A stretch of 7,432 nt of DNA from Myxococcota bacterium (lineage in GTDB: Bacteria > Myxococcota_C > UBA6777), in assembly GCA_023150835.1 (NCBI GenBank), contig JAKLKB010000196.1, forward strand, positions 1 through 7,432, given 5' to 3'. Each line of letters opens with the position of its first letter. Position 1 is the first letter of the stretch. Below are positions 1 through 5,186 of the stretch, piece after piece. The position numbers were made by a program, and so were the translations under genes. Below the pieces are notes generated by a model, which saw only the letters and a list, made by a program, of their open reading frames with translations, was not told the origin of the DNA and did no database searches.

Positions 1-300
1 TCACCGCAAGTCACCCCCCCCAAAAAGCAAACCCCTTGTGCGAACAACGAAGTCTTCTTGATCACCGTCCCGCGCCTCTCTCTCAGAAGGAGAGAGATCT
101 CACCAAGCAACGCTTGCCGCGCCGAAGCCAACGGCTACTGCATTCGATCAAACACCAAAGAAGTCGCTCTCGAACGAGAAGGTTATCTCACCTGCATCTT
201 CGCCCTCCCCAAGCGCCAAACACGCCTACGCGCTGTTTTAAAAGAAGATGAAGGCGGCACCCCACCCAACCAAGATTATTGCTTGCAAAAACGAAAATAG
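1..300 (+). CDS. C-terminal part of an unrecognised cysteine-containing protein (5' end outside window)
   Basis: The frame starting at base 1 is open for 99 codons and ends at TAG (298-300); the true start lies upstream of the window. I do not recognise the protein. The visible part has five cysteines (fragment residues 13, 39, 47, 65 and 94) in a basic, otherwise hydrophilic chain with no membrane segment. This would suit a secreted disulphide-bonded protein like the cysteine-rich products further right, but I see no shared motif such as the C-x5-CC found there. An eight-C run (14-21) lies in the coding strand, and the stretch around fragment residues 29-32 uses AGA/AGG codons, which may mark a less conserved part. 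The gene converges on the 343-residue gene, with 25 bp between the two stops and no clear terminator between them. A chance open frame cannot be excluded without the upstream sequence. Confidence 0.5.
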   Translation, partial: SPQVTPPKKQTPCANNEVFLITVPRLSLRRREISPSNACRAEANGYCIRSNTKEVALEREGYLTCIFALPKRQTRLRAVLKEDEGGTPPNQDYCLQKRK

Positions 301-325
301 CCCGACGCACGATCAGAATAACTCG

Positions 326-1357
326 TTAAAACGAAGGCGCTGTGTACAGGCGTTGCGCAGGCAAAGCGTTTGAGGAAGCCAACGGAAACGGCGAAGAGAC
401 CGGCCCTTGTGATGCTGTCTTGTTGGGCGATTCCGCTTTCTTTTGGGGCGCGGCCAAGCGAAACCACAAGATCCCCCCTCCGATCATCACCGCCCCCAAA
501 GCCAACCCGATCACTCCCGCATTGAAAGAAAGGTTCGCGTCTCGCTTGAGATCCGCAAACAGCGTTGCTCTCGCAGCGTTCACCGAAAAACGATCTGCAA
601 ACAGCCCATCCAGATCCTTTTCGATGTTTTTTGATACGAACACAAACGTGACCCCCCCGCCCAACACCGCGATCCCTAGGCCAATTACGACGGCTCCCCC
701 GATCTGCCCTCCTGTCAAGCCTTGCTTGTACGGGCCTTTTCCCATCGTTGCCGCCTCAAACAACCGCGTTTCTCGCTCACCCAACGTCACTTCCGCATAC
801 TGCGTTGCTTGCTTTGGATACGTCACTCGCACCTGATACACCCCGGGACGAAGTCGGAGATTCTCTTGCCCTGACAGCGACACTTCGCGCTCGAACTGGT
901 AGCCTTTGATCTCCACACGCGCCGTCTCTGCGAGGCTGTTGGTCAACGTCAACGTCCCATAACCGATCTTTGTGTCCAGATCGAACAACATCCCCTTGAT
1001 CGCTTGGCAGCGATACGCTTTGACACAAAGGCGTTCTTGTAGATAAACGCGCAAGGGCCCAGCGGCTTTTTCGTAGTAATAACGCTGCTCTTGCGCCTCT
1101 TTTTGCGCAGCCGCGTATCTTTGGTAGGCTTTCGCGGCGTTTTCGAGAAAAAGTCCTTTGCGCTTCTTTTGCAGATCGTCCAGCTTGTCGGGAGTCGCCA
1201 TCTTCGCAGCGATCTGCGTATAACACTCTGCAGCAAGCTTGTGCTGTTCTTGGCGAAAAAGCTGCGCACACGTCGACGAAGGATCGTTGGCATACCCAAC
1301 CAACGGAACCATCAGGGAAAAAAAGCTCCAAACGCAGACAAAACAGGCATAACGCAT
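326..1357 (-). CDS. Secreted protein with helical N-terminal part, PEGA-like beta domain and two membrane segments (paralogue of 2592-3716)
   Basis: The 343-residue protein starts at ATG 1357, with GAGGAG (1366-1371) eight bases upstream. Residues 1-23 form a signal peptide with likely cleavage after GYA. Residues 27-105 are helical and Ala/Lys/Gln-rich, resembling a degenerate TPR or coiled segment around LFLENAAKAY (69-78). Residues 110-195 contain LCVKAYRC, then a beta-rich part with VEIKGYQFE and LRPGVYQVRVTY, resembling PEGA surface-layer-type domains. Glycine-rich hydrophobic segments at about 219-241 and 278-299 are probable membrane helices around a short polar loop. A Ser/Pro/Ala-rich tail follows. 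After signal cleavage both ends would lie outside the inner membrane. Residues 110-192 align without gaps to residues 139-221 of the 374-residue protein, with 36 of 83 positions identical by my hand count. Cysteines 30, 45, 111 and 117 are shared and could form two disulphides. The function is unknown. I see no convincing promoter in the repeat-rich upstream spacer. Confidence 0.88.
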   Translation of the reverse strand: MRYACFVCVWSFFSLMVPLVGYANDPSSTCAQLFRQEQHKLAAECYTQIAAKMATPDKLDDLQKKRKGLFLENAAKAYQRYAAAQKEAQEQRYYYEKAAGPLRVYLQERLCVKAYRCQAIKGMLFDLDTKIGYGTLTLTNSLAETARVEIKGYQFEREVSLSGQENLRLRPGVYQVRVTYPKQATQYAEVTLGERETRLFEAATMGKGPYKQGLTGGQIGGAVVIGLGIAVLGGGVTFVFVSKNIEKDLDGLFADRFSVNAARATLFADLKRDANLSFNAGVIGLALGAVMIGGGILWFRLAAPQKKAESPNKTASQGPVSSPFPLASSNALPAQRLYTAPSF

Positions 1358-1365
1358 CGCAAAAA

Positions 1366-1371
1366 CTCCTC
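1366..1371 (-). promoter_or_regulatory. Shine-Dalgarno site of the 343-residue gene
   Basis: The minus strand reads GAGGAG eight bases before the ATG at 1357. It is a near-perfect match at good spacing and supports this start. Confidence 0.75.
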
Positions 1372-1416
1372 AGAAAAAACAACTCCGCACAGGAGTGACG
1401 CAGTTCGGTTTGTTTG

Positions 1417-1431
1417 TGGGGCGCTGCCCCA
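1417..1431. repeat. GC-rich palindrome, copy 1
   Basis: TGGGGCGCTGCCCCA forms a 6-bp stem around GCT. The same 15 bases recur at 1667-1681. Palindromes of this kind are familiar as dispersed intergenic repeats in many proteobacterial and myxobacterial genomes. No T-run follows on either strand, so it is not an obvious terminator. Confidence 0.6.
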
Positions 1432-1502
1432 TACGCGCCTTGTTAAGGTGGAAACCTCGTAGAGTCGGTCTTGATCGCCTTTTTTTTCTCCCCCCCCTCA
1501 AT

Positions 1503-1520
1503 CCCCCCGTGAACGGGGGG
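1503..1520. repeat. C6/G6 hairpin, orientation A
   Basis: CCCCCC-GTGAAC-GGGGGG can fold into a 7-bp stem with a TGAA tetraloop. It is preceded by an eight-T run (1480-1487) and an eight-C run (1490-1497). Its reverse complement shares the GTTCACGGGGG core with the hairpin at 1605-1628, so the two are inverted copies of one repeat type. Confidence 0.55.
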
Positions 1521-1604
1521 AAGTTGGAACGGGCAGCGTCTGCGTCTCGTGCATACAGCGTGCGTCATGAAAAAACAAAATCCCCGATGCTTCCGACTTT
1601 CGCT

Positions 1605-1628
1605 CCCTCCCCTGTTCACGGGGGAGGG
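1605..1628. repeat. CCCTCCCC/GGGGAGGG hairpin, orientation B
   Basis: CCCTCCCCTG pairs with CGGGGGAGGG (one T-G wobble) around a TTCA loop. It is followed by a G-rich tail to 1640. It is the inverted counterpart of the 1503-1520 hairpin, and such elements commonly occur in multiple copies between genes. Confidence 0.55.
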
Positions 1629-1666
1629 CGGGGTGGGGGGCTTTCCTCCGCTTCACCTAACGCCTA

Positions 1667-1709
1667 TGGGGCGCTGCCCCATGCCCCGCAAGGGAGCTTT
1701 GCCCCCTTG
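1667..1709. repeat. GC-rich palindrome copy 2 with adjoining hairpin
   Basis: The first part (1667-1681) repeats the 15-bp palindrome of 1417-1431. A second hairpin follows at 1689-1709: CAAGGGAGC pairs with GCCCCCTTG around TTT, with one A/C mismatch. The composite is typical of a dispersed intergenic repeat rather than a gene. Confidence 0.55.
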
Positions 1710-1807
1710 ACCCCGTGTCGGCGGAACGAGCAGACGTTTTTCAAACCAACGACTCCATCGCGAGGAGGGACGCGAACACGGGGGGTTTTGCCGAGCGCGT
1801 CACTCCT

Positions 1808-1837
1808 ATCCAAAAAAGCAAAATCCAAAAAAGCAAA
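1808..1837. repeat. 15-bp tandem duplication
   Basis: ATCCAAAAAAGCAAA occurs twice in direct succession (1808-1822 and 1823-1837), perfectly conserved. It immediately adjoins the right arm of the 11-bp inverted repeat. Slippage is the likely origin. Confidence 0.8.
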
Positions 1838-1844
1838 AAATGCT
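1827..1844 (-). terminator. Weak candidate terminator of the three-gene minus-strand operon
   Basis: About 50 bases after the TGA at 1893, the minus strand can fold AGCA-TTTTT-TGCT (1844-1832) and then continues with a T-run (1831-1827). The stem is only 4 bp and AT-rich, so efficiency is doubtful. It is the only T-tailed hairpin I see downstream of the operon. Confidence 0.25.
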
Positions 1845-1892
1845 CGCGCAAACGCTGGCAAGAAATTTTTCTCGCTACAGCGCAACTTCCGT

Positions 1893-2573
1893 TCAAGGAG
1901 ATCGATCGCAAGAAAGAAGTGTGTAATCTCTTTCGAGGCATCTCTTTTGGCCGCCCAACTTCGAACCGCAACAATACCAAGAGCTGGGGCACTCCGAACT
2001 CGTGGTGCATAATTTCAATCCACCGCAAGCAAGAAAATTTGCCGAATCAGAGCATGCACCATCACAACAAAACTCTGTGGTGCGACACGACGGAGCGCAG
2101 ACTTTCACCTCTGGGGCTGGCTCGGGTAGGTTCTCTGGCCCCGAAGTCTCCTCGGCCCCGTCGGGCGGAGAGATATTTTCGGGTTGTGCGGGTTCTTCGG
2201 AGGAAGTGGGTTCGTTGGATGGTTCGGGAGTTCCTTCGGTTTGGGACTCGCCGGAGGAACCGCATTGGCTAGAAGGGCGGCAATAACGCACCGCAGGATC
2301 GGCGTTGGGGGGGGGATTTGGAACGCAACAGACATCTCCCCCCGAGCATTGGGCGTTCTCCACACAAGCCCCGCAACGACCGCCCCGACAAGGCTTCCCA
2401 CCACACTCTTGGGATGTTTCAGTCTCTTTGGAGCAACGAAACCCGATCAAACCCTCGTATTCTTTGATACAATTTTGCTGAAACAAAAGAATCGAGGCCA
2501 TCGCAAGAAACAAAGGAAAAAAGCGAAGATACGTTTTCATGCTGTGCCGATCTAAGTGAAGAAAAGGTGCCAT
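1893..2573 (-). CDS. Cysteine-rich envelope protein with two cysteine clusters joined by an acidic Ser/Pro/Glu linker
   Basis: The 226-residue protein starts at ATG 2573, with GAGG (2581-2584) seven bases upstream. A second ATG at 2540 gives a neater signal sequence but has no visible ribosome binding site. Residues 13-34 form an export or anchor segment ending before C35. The box FQQNC is not a canonical lipobox, so lipidation is uncertain. Residues 47-104 and 159-222 are cysteine clusters, each with a C-x5-CC motif (C76/C82-C83 and C195/C201-C202) also found in the 410-residue product. Residues 105-157 are a Ser/Pro/Glu/Thr-rich, cysteine-free linker, probably extended. There are 23 cysteines from C35 onwards. 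The gene lies 18 bp after the 374-residue gene and is probably translationally coupled to it. The coding strand has a nine-C run (2307-2315) encoding PPP. The function is unknown; a surface or periplasmic structural or binding role is inferred. Confidence 0.85.
   Translation of the reverse strand: MAPFLHLDRHSMKTYLRFFPLFLAMASILLFQQNCIKEYEGLIGFRCSKETETSQECGGKPCRGGRCGACVENAQCSGGDVCCVPNPPPNADPAVRYCRPSSQCGSSGESQTEGTPEPSNEPTSSEEPAQPENISPPDGAEETSGPENLPEPAPEVKVCAPSCRTTEFCCDGACSDSANFLACGGLKLCTTSSECPSSWYCCGSKLGGQKRCLERDYTLLSCDRSP
2307..2315 (-). repeat. C9 homopolymer tract inside a coding region
   Basis: Nine G on the plus strand read as nine C in the coding strand of the 226-residue gene, spelling three proline codons (residues 87-89). 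A single-base slip would shift frame before the second cysteine cluster. It could be a phase-variation tract or a sequencing-error hot spot. Confidence 0.85.
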
Positions 2574-2580
2574 TTCAAAG

Positions 2581-2584
2581 CCTC
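2581..2584 (-). promoter_or_regulatory. Shine-Dalgarno core that decides the start of the 226-residue gene
   Basis: The minus strand reads GAGGCGAGG with its proximal GAGG seven bases before the ATG at 2573. It falls between the stop of the previous gene (2592) and this start. The internal ATG at 2540 has no such site, so I chose the longer form. Confidence 0.65.
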
Positions 2585-2591
2585 GCCTCGG

Positions 2592-3716
2592 TCAATCGCC
2601 GATCTGGAGCAAGGTATGTCCTTGCAAAGAAGGTGTTGCTGCGAACAGATGCGGTGGTGCGGCAGGTGGTGTGTTTGCGATGCTTTGTCCTGCTGCGGGT
2701 TTGCGCGGAAGAAACATCCAGACCAAACCACCGATCACAGCGGCCCCACCGATGCCCACCGCGATCCAACCGATCACACGGAGAGGTTGGGTGGTGTCCA
2801 AGATATCGTTGGCGCGTCGCAATCCCTCGACAGCAGCGACATAATTCGCATCCGTTAAGTTTCCATCGCGTGCGTCTTTGGCGTAGGTTTCGAGCCTTGC
2901 GTAATTAGCCCGATCAATTGCAGCGATACGGATCGCCAAAGACGTCGCACCAATCGCTACAAACGCAGCCCCCGCCCCTGTCAACAACCAAGCTCCCGTA
3001 GGGATCGGAACGCCCACAGGAGCCGTGTAGACGAGCTGATCTTTTCGTGGCTCCAAGGTCATCTGGATCGTGCGCGAAGCTTGGCCCGCATACGTCGCAC
3101 GAAAAGCATACACCCCGGGTCGCAACGCTCCCGCCCATCGTTCGGCGATCTGGAGTTTGTTTTCATACTGATAACCACGAATCTCGACTTCCACAGGCTC
3201 TTTTCGCGGGTTAAGCAGCGTGACGTTGTTGTAGCCGGTTTCCTGCTGGACTTGGTAGAGCAAGCCTTGGATGCTTTTGCAGCGGTAGACTTTGACACAG
3301 AGTTTTTCTGAAAGAATTTGTCGCAGATAATTACCAGAAAGCTCAAACAAATAAGCGCGCTCTTCGAGCTTGGTGGAGCGACTGGCGGCTTGTTCGTAAG
3401 ACTTGGCAGCATTTTCGAGCAGGAGTGCCTTTTGCTTTCGATCGATGGGGCTGGACTGTGGCATCAGTTTGATCTGCTCGGCCACGCGGACATAACAATC
3501 GGCAGCGAGGCGAGGAGCTTGCTTGAGCAAAGCATGACAGGCTTTGGCATCAAGCGACTGGGCCGAAGCATCCGCCCAAAAGCCGATGACGCCTCCCACA
3601 AAAGCCAAAACCGTCCAGACAACACGAGAAAGCCGATGCGAACAAAGATGACGCCAAGACAGGGATGGCCGATATCTGGATTTGTTGTGTGGCGTCAAGC
3701 AGCGGCGGATGGGCAT
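2592..3716 (-). CDS. Secreted protein with helical N-terminal part, PEGA-like beta domain and two membrane segments (paralogue of 326-1357)
   Basis: The 374-residue protein starts at ATG 3716, with AAAGGG (3726-3731) nine bases upstream, 36 bp after the 410-residue gene. A long basic n-region (1-31) precedes a hydrophobic core (32-48) and likely cleavage after ASA (50-52). Residues 55-130 are helical and contain AADCY and LLLENAAKSY (98-107). Residues 139-221 carry LCVKVYRC, VEIRGYQYE and LRPGVYAFRATY, the region that matches the 343-residue paralogue without gaps. Membrane segments lie at about 242-264 and 314-336, around a roughly 50-residue polar loop (about 265-313). The tail is Pro/Ala-rich. 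Cysteines 60, 74, 140 and 146 correspond to C30, C45, C111 and C117 of the paralogue. TPR-like plus PEGA-like plus transmembrane architecture is common in myxobacterial-type envelope proteins, but no reaction or partner can be assigned. A role with the neighbouring cysteine-rich proteins is inferred from the operon. Confidence 0.88.
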   Translation of the reverse strand: MPIRRCLTPHNKSRYRPSLSWRHLCSHRLSRVVWTVLAFVGGVIGFWADASAQSLDAKACHALLKQAPRLAADCYVRVAEQIKLMPQSSPIDRKQKALLLENAAKSYEQAASRSTKLEERAYLFELSGNYLRQILSEKLCVKVYRCKSIQGLLYQVQQETGYNNVTLLNPRKEPVEVEIRGYQYENKLQIAERWAGALRPGVYAFRATYAGQASRTIQMTLEPRKDQLVYTAPVGVPIPTGAWLLTGAGAAFVAIGATSLAIRIAAIDRANYARLETYAKDARDGNLTDANYVAAVEGLRRANDILDTTQPLRVIGWIAVGIGGAAVIGGLVWMFLPRKPAAGQSIANTPPAAPPHLFAATPSLQGHTLLQIGD

Positions 3717-3752
3717 GGTGGACGACCCTTTCTGAGAAGAGAAAGACAGACC

Positions 3753-4985
3753 TCAAGGACAAGTATCAGCACAAAACAGATAGATCCCTTTTCGACAACA
3801 ACGCAGTCCTTGTGGGCAATCTGGATCGGCTTTACAAGAGCAACGAAATTCCTCTTTGCCTTGGGTTTCGATATTGATGCAGGCTTCGTTGATTTTTCCG
3901 CAACAATAGAAGTTCCCGGGGATCGAGCAATCAAGGTTGGTGGTGGGCTTGGAACAAGAACCTGCGCAGTCTTTGGAGTCCTTGACATCGGCGCTACAGA
4001 ATTTATTTCCAAGAGAGCTTGGACAACAAAAGGTATTTTGTGGGCAATCGGTATCTTGATCACACGAACAACGCTTGATCTGTTTGCCGAAAAAGAAGTT
4101 AAAGGCACGAAATTCATTGCACGAGCCTCGACCTGTGGGCGTGCAGCAATATGGGTTGGCGGTGCAATCTTGGCGGGTTTTGTCGGCAAGCGTGCAGAAG
4201 TTGCGGGCGTTGGCGCATTTGCCTTGTTCGTCAGGGATGGCGCAAAAATAGCGGGAGTTGGCGAGTTTTTGAGGATCGGTGGGACAACAAACCATGCCAT
4301 TCGGGCAATCGCTTGACAACACACAAGAACAGCGTTTGCGGGGTTTTCCTTCGATGCTGAATTCTTGGCAGCTTCCGTTGGTTTGGTAGATCGAGCAGCA
4401 ATAATTGTTTGCGGGATCGTGGCAATCGAGTTTGGTATCAGGATCGTCGCCTGTTTTGATCTCAGGGGCTTTGCAAGTTGCGGTCGGAGCGGGGCATTGG
4501 TTGTCTGCGGTGGGCAGCGTACAAGTGAGGAAGCCTTTGTCGGGAGACTTTGGGTTGAGTTCGCAACACTTCATCGGTTTGGGGCAATCGAGATCACTTT
4601 TGCAAAGGCACCGTCCTTCGGGGGGAGAGAGATCATAGCGAACAGCATAACATCCGCGAGTGGGAAAATCGGCGGACTGAAAGACGCAACAGTAGTTGTT
4701 TTTGTGGAGGAAACAATTTTGGCTTTCAGAGGCTTTGGGAGCCGCACAGATCTGAGCCAAGCCAAAGGGGGTTTGGGGTTCGTTGGGTCGGCTACATTGT
4801 CGATTGAGACACTTGAGTCCGCCCCCACAGTCCTTGTCGATCTCGCACAAAAGCCCGAGATGAGGGGGAGTATCGCAAGCGAGAACCAAACAGCCGAGCA
4901 GCGCGACACTCAACATCAACAAGATTGCGGATGTTCGGGAGAGACGAACGCGAGAAGAAGTCGGAAACACAACACCACAAGCCAT
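3753..4985 (-). CDS. Lipoprotein with four tandem 12-cysteine modules
   Basis: The 410-residue protein starts at ATG 4985, with AAAGGA (4993-4998) seven bases upstream. Residues 18-36 are the hydrophobic core of a lipoprotein signal. C37 (box VLAC) is the likelier lipidated residue and C32 (LLGC) an alternative. After C37 comes Asp, which in enterobacteria favours inner-membrane retention. A short cluster (C47, C53, C59, C64) is followed by four modules at about 80-164, 171-257, 264-340 and 344-409. Each module has twelve cysteines in the same order: C, C, YCC, C, C-x-C, DC, CC, C, C. The core of each repeat is CxC-x4-DCP-x4-CC (CLCKSDLDCP, CSCVLSSDCP, CSCDQDTDCP, CSCKADPDCP). This core resembles the second half of eukaryotic WAP four-disulphide domains, but that link is unproven. 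It is the first gene of a probable three-gene operon. No catalytic motif is seen; a rigid extracytoplasmic binding or structural protein is the best guess. Confidence 0.9.
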   Translation of the reverse strand: MACGVVFPTSSRVRLSRTSAILLMLSVALLGCLVLACDTPPHLGLLCEIDKDCGGGLKCLNRQCSRPNEPQTPFGLAQICAAPKASESQNCFLHKNNYCCVFQSADFPTRGCYAVRYDLSPPEGRCLCKSDLDCPKPMKCCELNPKSPDKGFLTCTLPTADNQCPAPTATCKAPEIKTGDDPDTKLDCHDPANNYCCSIYQTNGSCQEFSIEGKPRKRCSCVLSSDCPNGMVCCPTDPQKLANSRYFCAIPDEQGKCANARNFCTLADKTRQDCTANPYCCTPTGRGSCNEFRAFNFFFGKQIKRCSCDQDTDCPQNTFCCPSSLGNKFCSADVKDSKDCAGSCSKPTTNLDCSIPGNFYCCGKINEACINIETQGKEEFRCSCKADPDCPQGLRCCRKGIYLFCADTCP

Positions 4986-5013
4986 CTTCGCATCCTTTGA
5001 ATCAAATCAACAC

Positions 5014-5041
5014 ATCATACACCACAAAAAAAGCCTTCCAA
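5014..5041 (-). promoter_or_regulatory. Candidate sigma70-type promoter of the cysteine-rich operon
   Basis: The minus strand reads TTGGAA (5041-5036), a 16-base spacer, then TATGAT (5019-5014). That matches the -35 at four of six and the -10 at five of six positions. The predicted start near 5007 would give a leader of about 22 bases that contains the AAAGGA ribosome binding site. Confidence 0.45.
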
Positions 5042-5077
5042 CCGCAAACAGAGAAACCGATGTCGCGTGGGGTAGCG

Positions 5078-5106
5078 TTGCGGCAACAGAGATTTCGCAG
5101 TATAGA
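5078..5106 (+). promoter_or_regulatory. Candidate promoter of the DUF3604 gene
   Basis: TTGCGG (5078-5083), a 17-base spacer, then TATAGA (5101-5106). The match to the sigma70 consensus is modest (3/6 and 4/6), but the spacing is right. The predicted leader would be about 70-75 bases. Confidence 0.33.
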
Positions 5107-5171
5107 GAGAGTTCGCAAAGAAAAGCAAGTATGTACCGGCTTTTCTGAAAAAGGACGATGGGCAGGAAGAA

Positions 5172-5180
5172 GGAAAGGAG
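5172..5180 (+). promoter_or_regulatory. Strong Shine-Dalgarno site that fixes a TTG start
   Basis: GGAAAGGAG ends six bases before TTG 5187. No in-frame ATG or GTG lies between the upstream stop (TAG 5103) and this TTG. The next in-frame ATG (5202) is 21 bases from the site and would remove the KRWW part of the signal sequence. Confidence 0.75.
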
Positions 5181-5186
5181 CGAGCC

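Larger units (their letters stand above)
1391..1807. repeat. Segment bounded by an 11-bp perfect inverted repeat (possible MITE-like unit)
   Basis: AGGAGTGACGC at 1391-1401 recurs as its reverse complement, GCGTCACTCCT, at 1797-1807. The two copies bracket 417 bp that hold all the GC-rich hairpins of the spacer. The match partly continues inward (AGTTCGG versus GCTCGGC). I found no target-site duplication in the flanks and no coding capacity. It could therefore be a non-autonomous element or a chance pairing in biased sequence. Confidence 0.35.
1358..1892. other. Repeat-rich intergenic spacer (535 bp) with no gene
   Basis: This spacer separates the 226-residue gene from the 343-residue gene on the minus strand. 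Open frames cross it, but they run through hairpins and homopolymers, lack ribosome binding sites and resemble nothing I know. Its content is almost entirely repeats: two near-identical GC-rich palindromes (1417-1431, 1667-1681), two related C-run/G-run hairpins in opposite orientation (1503-1520, 1605-1628), an outer 11-bp inverted pair (1391-1401, 1797-1807) and a 15-bp tandem duplication (1808-1837). No transposase or structured RNA that I recognise is present. Confidence 0.75.
4986..5186. promoter_or_regulatory. Divergent intergenic region driving the minus-strand operon and the DUF3604 gene
   Basis: These 201 bp separate the starts of the two divergent transcription units. They hold a good candidate promoter for each direction, described separately, and a short GTTGCGGCAAC inverted repeat (5077-5087) that overlaps the plus-strand -35. 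No gene is visible here. Confidence 0.6.

Noticed and set aside
298-328. Bidirectional terminator between the converging genes
   Set aside because: The 25-bp gap shows no stable stem or T-run.
1503-1520. Intrinsic terminator
   Set aside because: The strong hairpin has no T-run downstream on either strand; the T-run (1480-1487) is on the wrong side for the plus strand and reads as A on the minus strand.
1391-1807. Insertion sequence
   Set aside because: There is no transposase frame and no target-site duplication; at most it is a non-autonomous element.
1395-2012. 205-codon plus-strand open frame through the repeat spacer
   Set aside because: It translates hairpins and homopolymer runs, overlaps the end of the 226-residue gene, and has no sensible start site.
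3318-4316. 332-codon plus-strand open frame
   Set aside because: It lies antisense across the 410- and 374-residue genes, both of which have signal sequences, ribosome binding sites and paralogous or repeated domains. Its translation lacks recognisable motifs.
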